The notes under the pieces were generated by a model. The model had not been told where the DNA came from. It made no database searches and saw only the letters and a program-made list of their open reading frames with translations. A stretch of DNA of 64,000 bases, taken from positions 830,744-894,743 of the forward strand of contig NFUW01000002.1 of assembly GCA_002127285.1 (NCBI GenBank), written 5' to 3'. Shown here in pieces: positions 19,769 to 29,309 of the stretch. The position numbers were made by a program, and so were the translations under genes. Origin of the DNA: Chitinophagaceae bacterium IBVUCB1 (GTDB lineage: Bacteria > Bacteroidota > Bacteroidia > Chitinophagales > Chitinophagaceae). The first letter of the stretch is position 1, and the number at the start of each line of letters is the position of its first letter.

Positions 19769-19788
19769 GCCCTTTAGGGGTTTGGGGT
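19769..19788. repeat. GGGG-rich repeat, copy 2, touching the hutU start codon
   Basis: GCCCTTTAGGGGTTTGGGGT ends directly at the ATG of hutU. It is almost the same as 21711-21731, which touches the ispF start codon in the same way. Confidence 0.75.
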
Positions 19789-21441
19789 ATGAACACAACA
19801 CAACGAATAATACGCTCGCCAAAAGGCAACCAACTGAACTGTAAAAACTGGGTAAGCGAAGCCGCATTCCGTATGCTGCAAAACAATCTGGACCCCGAAG
19901 TAGCAGAACGCCCCGAAGACTTGGTAGTATATGGCGGCATAGGCAAAGCTGCCCGCAACTGGGAGAGCTTTGATAAAATACTGGAACTGCTGAAAGGGCT
20001 GAATGAAGATGAAACCTTATTGGTGCAGTCGGGCAAGCCGGTGGGTGTGTTGCGTTCTCATAAAGATGCGCCGCGTGTTATCATTGCCAATTCAAACCTT
20101 GTGGGGCGTTGGGCTACATGGGAGCATTTTCGTGAACTGGAAGCCAAAGGCCTGATGATGTACGGACAAATGACGGCTGGTAGCTGGATATACATTGGCT
20201 CTCAAGGCATTGTACAAGGCACATACGAAACCTACCTGTCGCTGGCAAATATGCACTATGGCGGCACACTGAAAGGCACGCTGAACGTAACGGCAGGCCT
20301 TGGTGGCATGGGTGGCGCACAGCCGCTTGCCATCACCATGAACGAGGGTGTATGCCTTGCTGCCGAGGTAGAAGAATGGCGCATACAGAAGCGTATAGAA
20401 ACACGCTATCTTGATAAATACTCGCTTGATATTGACGAAGCAATAGACTGGGCATTGGCTGCCAAAGCCAATAAAGAAGCCATATCTATCGGTGTATGTT
20501 GCAACGTAGTTGACCTGCTGCAACGCCTTATAGACCGCAACATAACACCCGATACGCTTACAGACCAGACATCTGCACACGATGAATTGATTGGCTATTT
20601 CCCCGAAGGCATAAGTGTAACAGAAGCGAATGCACTCCGCACAGCAAATCCTGACGAATATATGTCGCGCTCATTAGATACAATGGCGCACCATGTACGC
20701 CTGATGCTGGAACTGCAAACACGCGGTGCCATCACATTCGACTACGGCAACAACCTGCGCGGACAGGCACATGATAAACGAGGTGTGCAAAACGCATTCA
20801 ATTTCCCCGGCTTTGTGCCTGCATATATACGCCCGTTGTTTTGCGAGGGTAAAGGGCCATTCCGTTGGGTAGCGCTCAGTGGAGACCCTGAAGATATTTA
20901 TACAACAGATAAAGCCCTGATGGAACTGTTTCCTGAAAACAAAGGGCTGCAACGCTGGCTGACGATGGCGAAAGACCGCATCGCTTTTCAGGGCTTGCCG
21001 GCGCGTATATGCTGGCTGGGTATGGGCGAGCGCGAAAAAGCAGGTTTACTCTTTAACGAACTGGTGCGTACGGGCAAAGTAAAAGCACCTATCGTCATAG
21101 GGCGCGACCATCTGGATTGCGGCTCGGTAGCATCGCCCAACCGCGAAACGGAAGCGATGAAAGACGGCAGTGATGCCGTGGCAGACTGGCCAATACTCAA
21201 TGCGTTAATCAATACGGCTGGTGGTGCCAGTTGGGTATCTTTCCATCATGGTGGTGGTGTGGGTATGGGCTATTCGCTGCATGCAGGTATGGTGATAGTG
21301 GCAGACGGTACACAAGATGCAGAACAACGACTACGCCGTGTGCTGCACAACGACCCTGCCATGGGTGTGCTGCGCCATACAGATGCAGGTTACGAACTGG
21401 CAGACGAAAACGCCAAGAAATTTGGATTGGATATTTGGTAA
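19789..21441 (+). CDS. hutU: Urocanate hydratase
   Basis: This 550-residue urocanase converts urocanate to imidazolonepropionate in histidine catabolism, with tightly bound NAD as electrophile. Recognisable blocks are [20 protein letters not shown], the NAD-binding [10 protein letters not shown], the region with the active-site cysteine [13 protein letters not shown], and [13 protein letters not shown]. Length matches the family (about 550-560). No hutH, hutI or hutG lies in the window. A GGGG-rich repeat sits immediately before the ATG, where a ribosome binding site would be expected. Confidence 0.97.
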   Translation: MNTTQRIIRSPKGNQLNCKNWVSEAAFRMLQNNLDPEVAERPEDLVVYGGIGKAARNWESFDKILELLKGLNEDETLLVQSGKPVGVLRSHKDAPRVIIANSNLVGRWATWEHFRELEAKGLMMYGQMTAGSWIYIGSQGIVQGTYETYLSLANMHYGGTLKGTLNVTAGLGGMGGAQPLAITMNEGVCLAAEVEEWRIQKRIETRYLDKYSLDIDEAIDWALAAKANKEAISIGVCCNVVDLLQRLIDRNITPDTLTDQTSAHDELIGYFPEGISVTEANALRTANPDEYMSRSLDTMAHHVRLMLELQTRGAITFDYGNNLRGQAHDKRGVQNAFNFPGFVPAYIRPLFCEGKGPFRWVALSGDPEDIYTTDKALMELFPENKGLQRWLTMAKDRIAFQGLPARICWLGMGEREKAGLLFNELVRTGKVKAPIVIGRDHLDCGSVASPNRETEAMKDGSDAVADWPILNALINTAGGASWVSFHHGGGVGMGYSLHAGMVIVADGTQDAEQRLRRVLHNDPAMGVLRHTDAGYELADENAKKFGLDIW

Positions 21442-21459
21442 GACCAATTATATCTGAAT

Positions 21460-21696
21460 ATGAAATTACAAGATGCGAAAGAAAAGTTACATCAGTGGAT
21501 TGATTGCGCAAATGAAACGCAAATCCTGACTATATTGTCATTAGTCGAAAATATTAAGTACGATGTATTTCAGTATGATGATGCTACCATAGTAATGTTA
21601 GAAAAGAGAAGCAAAGAATATTTATCAGACGAGGCAAAAACATATACTTTAGAGAAGTCTATGAATAACATAAAGAACCATAGACTTAACAAATAA
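21460..21696 (+). CDS. Small antitoxin-like protein, orphan
   Basis: This 78-residue acidic, helical protein (MKLQDAKEKLHQWIDCANE...) resembles the short Bacteroidota proteins that precede RelE/ParE-type toxins: a first helix with a conserved KEKLHxxID core, then a Met/Leu-rich middle and a lysine-rich tail. No toxin gene follows; the next gene is ispF after only 35 nt of AT-rich sequence and a repeat. It may be an orphan antitoxin or an unrelated short protein. It starts 18 nt after hutU. Confidence 0.6.
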   Translation: MKLQDAKEKLHQWIDCANETQILTILSLVENIKYDVFQYDDATIVMLEKRSKEYLSDEAKTYTLEKSMNNIKNHRLNK

Positions 21697-21710
21697 TAAA
21701 AAAATAAAAA

Positions 21711-21731
21711 AGCCCCTTTAGGGGTTGGGGT
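21711..21731. repeat. GGGG-rich repeat, copy 3, touching the ispF start codon
   Basis: AGCCCCTTTAGGGGTTGGGGT, a near-copy of the element at 19769-19788, again ending exactly at an ATG. Confidence 0.75.
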
Positions 21732-22208
21732 ATGTACAGAATAGGACAAGGTATAGATTTTCATCAATTGGCAGCGGGGCGAGAGCTATGGCTGGGTGGT
21801 GTATTGATACCACATACCAAAGGAGCGGTAGGGCACTCCGATGCCGACGTTCTGCTACATGCTATTTGTGATGCTATGCTCGGCGCACTGGCATTGGGCG
21901 ATATCGGCAAGCATTTTCCTGACACGGACATGAAATACAAAGGTATAGACAGCAAAATACTGCTGAAACATTGCTACGAACTGATACATGCCAAAGGCTA
22001 CAAATTAGTGAATATAGACAGTACCCTGCTGCTGCAAGCCCCTAAAATAAAACCATACATAGAGCAGATGCAAGTTGCCATTGCAAACATTGTAGGGCTG
22101 ACGGTTGATGATGTATCCATCAAAGCTACTACTACCGAGCACCTTAGCTTTATAGGCAGAGAAGAAGGCTTGGTAGCTACTGCTAATGTTTTGTTGCAGA
22201 AAATATGA
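21732..22208 (+). CDS. ispF: 2-C-methyl-D-erythritol 2,4-cyclodiphosphate synthase
   Basis: This 158-residue enzyme of the non-mevalonate isoprenoid pathway converts CDP-ME 2-phosphate to MEcPP with release of CMP. Zinc ligands are visible in GIDFHQL (Asp and His) and [19 protein letters not shown], and [15 protein letters not shown] closes the active site. Length is typical. It follows a GGGG-rich repeat that abuts the start codon. No ispD is fused or adjacent. Confidence 0.97.
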   Translation: MYRIGQGIDFHQLAAGRELWLGGVLIPHTKGAVGHSDADVLLHAICDAMLGALALGDIGKHFPDTDMKYKGIDSKILLKHCYELIHAKGYKLVNIDSTLLLQAPKIKPYIEQMQVAIANIVGLTVDDVSIKATTTEHLSFIGREEGLVATANVLLQKI

Positions 22209-22320
22209 TTTAATGCAGAATTAAATCTACAAATCCATTTCAGTGCTTGGCATCTACAAGGTTATCTATTATATTTATTACACATCAACATTCGATAACC
22301 TTTTTTAATTTCTGCACGGT

Positions 22321-23067
22321 ATGGATACTAACAAAAAATACGTCGCGCTGGTAACGGGCGGCACGGGTGGTCTGGGCACGGCTATATGCAAACGTCTTGC
22401 CAATGATGGCTTTCATGTAGTGGCCAATTACAGCAACAAAGAAAAAGCCATGAAGTGGCAGGAGAAAATGAAAGCTGAGGGATATAATATAGATATGTAT
22501 CAGGCCGATGTGTGCGACTACGAGGCTGTTGGCAATATGGTGCAGCATATAGAAAATGAAATAGGTCCGATAGATGCCCTTGTCAATAATGCAGGTATTA
22601 CACGCGACGGGCAGTTTCGCAAAATGACACCCGAAAACTGGGATGCTGTTGTGAAAACAAACCTGTACAGCGTATTCAATTGCGCGCGCCATGTCATCAA
22701 TCAGATGATAGAGCGCAACTACGGTCGTATTATCAATATATCGTCCGTAAACGGGCAGCGTGGCCAGTTCGGGCAGGCCAACTACTCAGCCGCCAAAGCA
22801 GGTATGCACGGCTTTACCAAAACGCTGGCCATGGAAGTAGCCAAAAAAGGGATAACGGTCAATACCATTTCTCCCGGCTATATAGCTACTGATATGGTTA
22901 TGGCAGTACCTGAAGAGCATCGCAACAAAATCATTGCTGAAATACCCGTGGGCCGTATGGGCGGTACGGAAGAGATAGCCCATCTTGTTTCTTTCCTCGC
23001 ATCAAAAGACACCAGCTTCATTACAGGTGCCAACTATGCCATCAACGGCGGTCAGCACGTTTATTAA
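22321..23067 (+). CDS. phaB: Acetoacetyl-CoA reductase-like short-chain dehydrogenase (PhaB/FabG)
   Basis: This 248-residue SDR enzyme has the NADPH motif TGGTGGLG, NNAGITRD, and the catalytic Ser-Tyr-Lys triad in ISSVNGQRGQFGQANYSAAK. The stretch SVNGQRGQFGQxNYS is characteristic of PhaB, which makes (R)-3-hydroxybutyryl-CoA for polyhydroxybutyrate, more than of FabG. No phaA or phaC is present in the window, so a polymer role needs a partner elsewhere. It is monocistronic with a terminator. Confidence 0.85.
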   Translation: MDTNKKYVALVTGGTGGLGTAICKRLANDGFHVVANYSNKEKAMKWQEKMKAEGYNIDMYQADVCDYEAVGNMVQHIENEIGPIDALVNNAGITRDGQFRKMTPENWDAVVKTNLYSVFNCARHVINQMIERNYGRIINISSVNGQRGQFGQANYSAAKAGMHGFTKTLAMEVAKKGITVNTISPGYIATDMVMAVPEEHRNKIIAEIPVGRMGGTEEIAHLVSFLASKDTSFITGANYAINGGQHVY

Positions 23068-23094
23068 TATTTTTAGCTGCTTCAGCATACAGAT

Positions 23095-23120
23095 AATGGC
23101 TCAATTTGCATTGAGCCATT
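23095..23120 (+). terminator. Terminator after the phaB-like gene
   Basis: Perfect stem AATGGCTCAA / TTGAGCCATT, 6-nt loop, then GTTTTTT. Confidence 0.9.
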
Positions 23121-23152
23121 GTTTTTTATACAGATATGACGCATTAAAGCCG

Positions 23153-23160
23153 TACATTTG
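23153..23160 (+). promoter_or_regulatory. Putative -7 element for lepA
   Basis: TACATTTG fits TAnnTTTG, 18 nt before the lepA ATG, implying a very short leader. Confidence 0.55.
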
Positions 23161-23178
23161 CACCTCGTTTTCGGAAGC

Positions 23179-24975
23179 ATGGAAAATATCAGGAATTTTT
23201 GCATAATAGCTCATATAGACCACGGTAAAAGCACGCTGGCAGACAGGTTGCTGGAGTTTACCAAAACCATATCAGACCGCGATATGCAGGCGCAGGTGCT
23301 GGACGATATGGATTTGGAGCGCGAGAAAGGCATCACCATCAAGAGCCACGCCATACAGATGGACTATGAGTACAAGGGCAAAAAGTATGTGCTGAACCTG
23401 ATTGACACTCCCGGCCACGTCGACTTTTCTTACGAAGTATCTCGCGCGCTGGCGGCTTGCGAGGGCGCACTGCTGCTGGTAGATGCATCGCAGGGCATAC
23501 AGGCGCAAACCATATCCAACCTGTATCTGGCATTAGAAAACGACCTCGAAATCATCCCTGTTATCAACAAGATAGACATGGAAGGTGCCATGATACCCGA
23601 AGTAACCGACCAGATTGTTGACCTTATTGGCTGCAAGCCCGAAGACATCATACTGGCAAGTGGCAAGAGCGGTATTGGTATTGAGGAGATTATGGCGGGC
23701 ATTGTAGAACGCATACCTGCCCCCAAAGGCAACCCCGATGCACCATTGCAGGCTTTGATATTCGATAGTGTGTTCAACTCTTTCCGTGGTATCATTGCCT
23801 ACTATCGTATCTTAAACGGCAGTATCAAAAAAGGAGAGAAAGTAAAATTTGTACATACAGACAACGATTACTTTGCAGACGAAGTAGGCGTACTGAAACT
23901 GGGTCTTGCTCCCAAACAGGAAGTAAAGACAGGCGATGTGGGCTATATCATCACGGGTATTAAAAATGCCAAAGATGTAAAAGTGGGCGATACCATTACA
24001 TCTGCTGTCAATCCTACACAAGAAGCTGTAAAGGGTTTTGAAGAAGTGAAGCCGATGGTATTCGCAGGTATCTTCCCTGTAGAAACGGATGATTTTGAAG
24101 AGCTGCGCGATTGTATGGAAAAGCTGCAACTCAACGATGCATCGCTGACGTTTGAGCCTGAAACTTCGCAAGCACTCGGCTTCGGTTTCCGTTGCGGTTT
24201 CCTTGGTATGCTGCACATGGAAATCATTCAGGAACGTCTGGAGCGCGAGTTTAACCAAACCGTTATTACTACCGTACCCAACGTTAGTTTTAAAGCATAT
24301 ACCACCCGCGAGCCTGAAACAGCCATCATCGTAAACAACCCCACCGAAATGCCCGACCCAAGCCGTACCGATAGGATAGAAGAGCCTTTCATACGTGCGC
24401 AAATCATTACTCTGCCCGACTATATAGGCAATATCATGAGCCTTTGCCTCGGCAAGCGTGGCATACTCATCAACCAACATTACCTTACACCCACACGCGT
24501 AGAACTGATATTTGAATTGCCACTGGCAGAAATCGTATTCGATTTTTACGATAAGCTGAAATCATCTACCCGTGGTTATGCATCGTTCGATTATCAACCA
24601 CTCGACTATCGCGAGAGCGACATCATAAAAATGGACATACTGCTGAACGGCGACAAAGTGGATGCACTCAGTGCATTGATACACCGCAGCCGTGCGCAAG
24701 ACTTTGGCCGTAAGCTCTGTGCCAAGCTGAAAGAACTATTGCCACGCCAGCAGTTTATGATAGCCATACAAGCAGCGGTAGGTGCTAAAATCATAGCCAG
24801 AGAAACCATCTCTGCCATGCGCAAAGACGTAACTGCTAAGTGTTATGGTGGCGACATCAGCCGTAAACGCAAACTGCTGGAAAAACAGAAAGAAGGTAAA
24901 AAACGTATGCGCCAGATAGGCAGTGTAGATATACCACAAGAAGCATTTCTTGCAGTGCTGAAACTGGATGAATAG
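23179..24975 (+). CDS. lepA: Elongation factor 4 (back-translocating GTPase)
   Basis: This 598-residue translational GTPase acts on stalled ribosomes. G motifs are AHIDHGKST (G1), DTPGH (G3) and NKID (G4); switch I lies near [11 protein letters not shown]. The C-terminal LepA-specific domain contains [14 protein letters not shown]. The start at 23179 ([10 protein letters not shown]) gives exactly the usual family length; an upstream TTG at 23158 lies within the promoter element. Only 3 nt separate its stop from the convergent next gene. Confidence 0.97.
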   Translation: MENIRNFCIIAHIDHGKSTLADRLLEFTKTISDRDMQAQVLDDMDLEREKGITIKSHAIQMDYEYKGKKYVLNLIDTPGHVDFSYEVSRALAACEGALLLVDASQGIQAQTISNLYLALENDLEIIPVINKIDMEGAMIPEVTDQIVDLIGCKPEDIILASGKSGIGIEEIMAGIVERIPAPKGNPDAPLQALIFDSVFNSFRGIIAYYRILNGSIKKGEKVKFVHTDNDYFADEVGVLKLGLAPKQEVKTGDVGYIITGIKNAKDVKVGDTITSAVNPTQEAVKGFEEVKPMVFAGIFPVETDDFEELRDCMEKLQLNDASLTFEPETSQALGFGFRCGFLGMLHMEIIQERLEREFNQTVITTVPNVSFKAYTTREPETAIIVNNPTEMPDPSRTDRIEEPFIRAQIITLPDYIGNIMSLCLGKRGILINQHYLTPTRVELIFELPLAEIVFDFYDKLKSSTRGYASFDYQPLDYRESDIIKMDILLNGDKVDALSALIHRSRAQDFGRKLCAKLKELLPRQQFMIAIQAAVGAKIIARETISAMRKDVTAKCYGGDISRKRKLLEKQKEGKKRMRQIGSVDIPQEAFLAVLKLDE

Positions 24976-24978
24976 GCA

Positions 24979-26562
24979 TTACCTATCTTTCTTCAAATAT
25001 ACTTCAGCCCATGCAATACCTTTTTGAGTTCTGAATACTAACTTAAAATTAGTATCAAGTTTTAATGAAGTACTGCTATCAACTGCTCTGTTATTCTCAA
25101 TATTATCTAAACAGACGATTTCCGTCTCAGGCTTTATACCCCATAACACTTTTTTATATGGAGTATTGTCATTGATGAAACCAGTAGTAGTATCTGTCAA
25201 ACGAAGCATTTGTAAGTTTTCATAAACAGATATATACTTATTCTTCCAATTATTTTTTTCAATAAAGTCCATAGATGCTTGTTGCACATACAACCCGTCA
25301 AATGCCCCTATTTTTGCATCGCTTAATCCTATCTCTTTCTTATATCCATACGCTTCAATAGCTAATACAATAATTAACACAGGAACAAAAAGTTTAGGGT
25401 TTATTTTCCTGACAATAGAGGTAAGGTAGATGGTGGCAATAAATAACACAGGTACAAAAGCTAAGAGCAAATACCTGTCTATAAAAAACATATTGATAGC
25501 CGTATAGTAGAAAAACACAATCACTACGCATATCTGCAGCAATACAAATCGCTTCTGTAGCGTATTTGTATAACCTGTAATGAGAAACATGGCATACACG
25601 ACAAACAGCAGCACGACAGGCAATAGAGATACCGTTAAGTAGTTTGGTAATAGCCAATGATAACTATCGCTGCAAAGCAATGCCACTACAGGCAGGGCAA
25701 TAAACATAGACAGCATGGCAGGCTTTCTGTTTTTTATTGCCGCTATTACCGATAGCAAGAGCAGTAATGCAAAAAAATATTTTCGTAAATCATCTCTGAA
25801 ACAAACCTTGCTTGCAGAGCGTATTTTTTCGTAATACGCAGGCCAGCTTTCTTCCAGCCCGTTCGAGTAGAGGGGCAATACATACCACCCGCTTACCTGT
25901 TTTTGCAACACGAAAAATAGAGCTATAGCAATTATCGGCGTTCCTAATGCCAATATGCCGTATAGTTTTTCTTTTGCTGGTTTTTGTTTGCCGAACAAAC
26001 CGATGATGGCATCAATACCCAATACAAGCCCTACCATCATGCCACTCTCTTTGGTGTAGTAGAGCATGGTAAGTGCTATAGCGGCAAGCAGGTAGCGCTT
26101 CGTCACATAAAAATAAACACTCACAAATGCAAGAAAGGCAAGTAACACCTCGAGCAATACAAAAGACGACTGCACAAAATATATCTGCTGAAATGCTACT
26201 AACAGTAATGCCGCGGCAGCTACTTGTTTATCAAACAAACGCAGCCCTGCTTCATGAATCGCTATCAGGAATAATATGGCGATGAACAAGGGAAAAGTAT
26301 GCATCGCAATATGAGATGTGCCGAAAACCTTCATCCAAAGCGATGTAAGAAAATGAAACATCAATGGGTGTCCCCTGCTCAGTTCTCCGTCAATAGCACC
26401 CGGCATCAGGCTGGGGCCGTGCTCATACATACGTATCACTCCCGATGCATAAGGCCAGCTCTCGTCCCAATAAAAAGGGTATGATAAATGTGGCAGCTTT
26501 AGTATAGTGAATACAAGCAGCACTATTATCAATAGCCATCTGTTTTTCAAAAACGCAATCAT
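24979..26562 (-). CDS. GT-C-type glycosyltransferase, ArnT/PMT-like
   Basis: This 527-residue polytopic membrane protein has about ten or more hydrophobic helices. The first periplasmic loop after helix 1 holds an acidic pair (YPFYWDESWPYA) typical of GT-C glycosyltransferases (GT39/GT83), which transfer sugars from polyprenyl phosphate donors. Further support comes from HPLMFHFLTSLWMKVFG, as in the PMT_2 domain. The C-terminal 120 residues are a soluble tail. The acceptor is unknown, and no cell-wall or lipid A cluster is adjacent. Confidence 0.75.
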   Translation of the reverse strand: MIAFLKNRWLLIIVLLVFTILKLPHLSYPFYWDESWPYASGVIRMYEHGPSLMPGAIDGELSRGHPLMFHFLTSLWMKVFGTSHIAMHTFPLFIAILFLIAIHEAGLRLFDKQVAAAALLLVAFQQIYFVQSSFVLLEVLLAFLAFVSVYFYVTKRYLLAAIALTMLYYTKESGMMVGLVLGIDAIIGLFGKQKPAKEKLYGILALGTPIIAIALFFVLQKQVSGWYVLPLYSNGLEESWPAYYEKIRSASKVCFRDDLRKYFFALLLLLSVIAAIKNRKPAMLSMFIALPVVALLCSDSYHWLLPNYLTVSLLPVVLLFVVYAMFLITGYTNTLQKRFVLLQICVVIVFFYYTAINMFFIDRYLLLAFVPVLFIATIYLTSIVRKINPKLFVPVLIIVLAIEAYGYKKEIGLSDAKIGAFDGLYVQQASMDFIEKNNWKNKYISVYENLQMLRLTDTTTGFINDNTPYKKVLWGIKPETEIVCLDNIENNRAVDSSTSLKLDTNFKLVFRTQKGIAWAEVYLKKDR

Positions 26563-26583
26563 ATAGAATATAGGCTAAATAAA

Positions 26584-26603
26584 AAGCACCCCGAAAGGTG
26601 CTT
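26584..26603 (-). terminator. Terminator of the sigma/anti-sigma/Spy-like operon
   Basis: Stem AAGCACC / GGTGCTT; read on the minus strand it is followed by TTTTTATTT. It ends the operon that runs from 28100 down to 26698. Confidence 0.7.
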
Positions 26604-26697
26604 AAAAATAGTTTATTTCCACTCAATTAACACCAATGCAAAAAGCCGATGCTTACACACCGGCCTTGTAGAATGCAACACCCCTATTGCATATTCT

Positions 26698-27183
26698 TTA
26701 ATGTCTTTTATCGTGGTGAGGATGAGGTGGTGGCCCGAATCTGCGGGCTATGGATTCAATAAATTCGTCGTACAATTTATATTGCTCCGGTTTTAGTATC
26801 GTTTTCAATTCTCTGAAGTGGTTGAAGTTTACCATTTCTTTCGCACGGTTGTTGGCACTTATCAGCAGCATCAGGCTATCGGTCTTTGTGCTATCAACCA
26901 CCTCGTCGTGCAGCAGCTTAAAGAGCGCATCATGCAGTTGTTTACTTTCCTCGCGCAGTTGCCTCGTATTGTGCTGGTGCTTATCTCGCAGTCCGTCAAA
27001 TTGTACCTGTTGCGCCTCGTCCAGTTGCAGACTTTTTATAATAAATGGTGCAGGCTCGCCCTGCCTGTAGCGCCCCATATCTTGCGGTGCGGCATCCCTG
27101 CCCATCCACAAATAAGCCAGTACGCCAAGGTTCAGCAATAGCAGCGATACGATGATAACCCTGTAAAATGTTTCCTTGCTCAT
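26698..27183 (-). CDS. Spy/CpxP/CnrX-like periplasmic protein
   Basis: This 161-residue protein has one N-terminal transmembrane segment (about residues 8-27) and a helical periplasmic domain with the LTxxQ-family pattern (SLQLDEAQQVQFDGLRDKH, then LKTILKPEQYKLYDEF). The C-terminus is rich in His and Pro (PPPHPHHDKRH), suggesting metal binding. It overlaps the anti-sigma gene by 4 nt and is third in an ECF-sigma operon, the arrangement of CnrYXH-type metal-stress or envelope-stress sensors. The signal, metal or misfolded protein, is an inference. Confidence 0.8.
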   Translation of the reverse strand: MSKETFYRVIIVSLLLLNLGVLAYLWMGRDAAPQDMGRYRQGEPAPFIIKSLQLDEAQQVQFDGLRDKHQHNTRQLREESKQLHDALFKLLHDEVVDSTKTDSLMLLISANNRAKEMVNFNHFRELKTILKPEQYKLYDEFIESIARRFGPPPHPHHDKRH

Positions 27184-27491
27184 ATACCCAACATTTCGCC
27201 GTTATTCATAATACCATAATACTCTACCACCTGCGTGGCAGGGTCTCCGCCTTTGGAGGGTACAGGCGTGTTTTGCTTCCACAGCATAGCCATATTCATA
27301 CACACCAACAGAGCCACACTCGCCGCCGCCGCAGATAGCGTGCCCAGCGATATGGTTTTACCCTTTGTAAAAGGCAGGGCAATACGCTGCTCTATCAGTG
27401 GCAACAGCCCCTCTCTGGGTATTGCCCTTGCTGCCCCGTCCATACTTTGCAGTATGTCATCAGTCTGCCCGTTCAATGTTTGTGGTTTCAT
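27180..27491 (-). CDS. Small membrane-anchored anti-sigma factor candidate
   Basis: This 103-residue protein has a soluble N-terminus of about 45 residues, one transmembrane helix (about residues 50-70, LGTLSAAAASVALLVCMNMAM) and a short periplasmic tail. No zinc-binding HxxxCxxC motif is present. It lies 30 nt after the ECF sigma gene and overlaps the Spy-like gene, which is why I propose an anti-sigma role; sequence alone would not show it. Confidence 0.6.
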   Translation of the reverse strand: MKPQTLNGQTDDILQSMDGAARAIPREGLLPLIEQRIALPFTKGKTISLGTLSAAAASVALLVCMNMAMLWKQNTPVPSKGGDPATQVVEYYGIMNNGEMLGI

Positions 27492-27521
27492 CTGTCTTCT
27501 TTTTAGACGTTATGTTTTGCT

Positions 27522-28100
27522 TTATCCTTCGTTCGGTTTGTAAAAATCTGATAATATTTTTCGCAGGTTGCCCTTGGCCCTTTGCAGTAGCGATTCTACC
27601 GCTTTTTCGCCTACCCCCAGTACATCGGCTATTTCTCTTTGAGACAGCCCTTCAATTTGTTTTAATATGAAAGCCGTCTGCTGGTTTTCGGGTAGTTCGC
27701 GGATGGCTTTGAACAGCATCACCGATTGCTCCCTGTTTTCAGCCTTCGCACCCGGATGTTCAAAATGGGGCGCGTCGTGCATCAATGCCCCCGTATCTTT
27801 ATGAAACAGGCTGGTAAGAAACGAAAAACGTTTTTGTCTGTTATTGTATCGCAGCCTGTCAAGGCATTTATTTACCGTTATGCGGTATATCCAGGTAGAT
27901 GCACCCGCATGTCCCTTATAACTACCTGCCGCATGGTGTATCTCTACAAACACATCCTGCATGGCTTCTTCCGCATCGCCCTCGTTTTGCAGGTAGGATA
28001 TGCAGGTATTGTAAACCCTCGCCTTGAACAGTTCATACAACTGCCTGAAGGCGTTGGCATCGCCCTGCGCTATGTGTTGCAGTAATTCTTCAGGCAGCAT
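27522..28100 (-). CDS. ECF RNA polymerase sigma factor
   Basis: This 192-residue sigma-70 family protein has region 2 (DAEEAMQDVFVEIHH, followed by STWIYRITVNKCLD) and region 4 (ELPENQQTAFILKQIEGLSQREIADVLG with a helix-turn-helix). It is the first gene of a three-gene operon with a membrane protein and a Spy/CnrX-like periplasmic protein, so it probably mediates an envelope or metal response. It is not part of the FecI-type unit at 55 kb. Confidence 0.93.
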   Translation of the reverse strand: MLPEELLQHIAQGDANAFRQLYELFKARVYNTCISYLQNEGDAEEAMQDVFVEIHHAAGSYKGHAGASTWIYRITVNKCLDRLRYNNRQKRFSFLTSLFHKDTGALMHDAPHFEHPGAKAENREQSVMLFKAIRELPENQQTAFILKQIEGLSQREIADVLGVGEKAVESLLQRAKGNLRKILSDFYKPNEG

Positions 28101-28176
28101 TTTTTACAATAAGTTTTACAATATATAGAAATCCTCTGCAATCAATCAAACATAGGAATAAGTATTTTCGCAATAG

Positions 28177-29229
28177 ATGATGAACAACGCGCGGAATTTG
28201 ATTGCCCTGCTACTGCTTTCCATGCCTTATGTATTGTGTGCGCAAGATGCAAAAACCATCAGGCTGAAGCCTAATAAAAACCTGTATAAGCCACGCAACT
28301 ACTATGTTAGTAAAGTAGTTGATGATCGTACTGATACTACGAGCATTGGTACCATGCGTGCGGGTATTGCACAAAAAACGGTACCACTGCAAATAGAAGG
28401 TGGTGTTGCAAGTGCCATATATCATTTCATCAACAACAGCATACGTCAGGATGTAGCTGCAGATGCGCTTGAAATGCACATAACGCAACTCAATGTTTCT
28501 GAAAAAAATGCTGACTTGCGCCAGCAGGCAGATGTAGCTTTTGGAGTTGCCTTTTATCAAAATGGCAATAAACTGGTAGAATATACAGGCTCTTCCTACG
28601 CACAGACGGGCTTTGATGCCAGTGCCTATATAGAGAGGCTGATAAAAAACAGCATTGAGCGTAGCCTGAAAGACTTTGATAACTGGTACACCAAAACAGA
28701 AGGCAATGCAGGCGTGCTGGCAACTGTCAATTTTATGCGTATTGCAGATGATAAAGACTTGATATTGTATAGTAATGAACGTAAGCTATCACTCAACGAT
28801 TTCAAGGGCGAACCTGATGATATGAGCAAGGGGAGCGCAGCTACCTATAGCGGCATTGGCATGAAGTATAGCCACGAAAGAACGGGCAGAACCGTGAAGC
28901 TGGATGTATCGCTGTACGTGTATTTTGATAAGTCCAAATCTTGGTGCAAAGAAGTAGGAAAAAGTGCTAAGACACTGAACCACGAGCAGCTGCATTTTGA
29001 CATCACTGCCCTTAATGCATGCAGGTTGGCCGAAAAGATAAAAGCATACAATTTCAGTATAGAAAACTACAGTGCCGAGCTGGAAGCCTTGCTGAAAGAA
29101 GCTGATAAAGAGGGTACACAGCTGCAAAACGACTACGACAAAGAAAGCACGCATGGCATTAAGCAAGATATACAACAGCAGTGGGATGAGGACGTACGCA
29201 GCAAGTTGGCAGATACTAACTGTTACTAA
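28177..29229 (+). CDS. DUF922-type putative zinc protease with extra N-terminal domain
   Basis: This 350-residue exported protein has a signal peptide (to about residue 22), an N-terminal domain (30-175) resembling lipoprotein-like periplasmic domains, and a C-terminal domain (about 195-340) with a zinc-protease-like motif HEQLH (H269, E270, H273) in the context TLNHEQLHFDITALNACRLAE. That context matches DUF922, a family of predicted secreted metalloproteases. The third metal ligand is not obvious. Two ATG codons in a row make the start uncertain by one codon. It diverges from the ECF sigma gene, 76 nt apart. Confidence 0.7.
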   Translation: MMNNARNLIALLLLSMPYVLCAQDAKTIRLKPNKNLYKPRNYYVSKVVDDRTDTTSIGTMRAGIAQKTVPLQIEGGVASAIYHFINNSIRQDVAADALEMHITQLNVSEKNADLRQQADVAFGVAFYQNGNKLVEYTGSSYAQTGFDASAYIERLIKNSIERSLKDFDNWYTKTEGNAGVLATVNFMRIADDKDLILYSNERKLSLNDFKGEPDDMSKGSAATYSGIGMKYSHERTGRTVKLDVSLYVYFDKSKSWCKEVGKSAKTLNHEQLHFDITALNACRLAEKIKAYNFSIENYSAELEALLKEADKEGTQLQNDYDKESTHGIKQDIQQQWDEDVRSKLADTNCY

Positions 29230-29276
29230 ACATCGATTTAACAGAGCTTTATAAAATAGCTTTCATTTTTTACTCA

Positions 29277-29284
29277 TAGCTTTG
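29277..29284 (+). promoter_or_regulatory. Putative -7 element for the AIM24-family gene
   Basis: TAGCTTTG fits TAnnTTTG, 25 nt before the start codon. Confidence 0.5.
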
Positions 29285-29309
29285 GCTAAACGATTACAGA
29301 AACACAACC

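Noticed and set aside
21460-21696. Toxin-antitoxin pair
   Set aside because: Only an antitoxin-like small gene is present; no toxin reading frame lies on either side.
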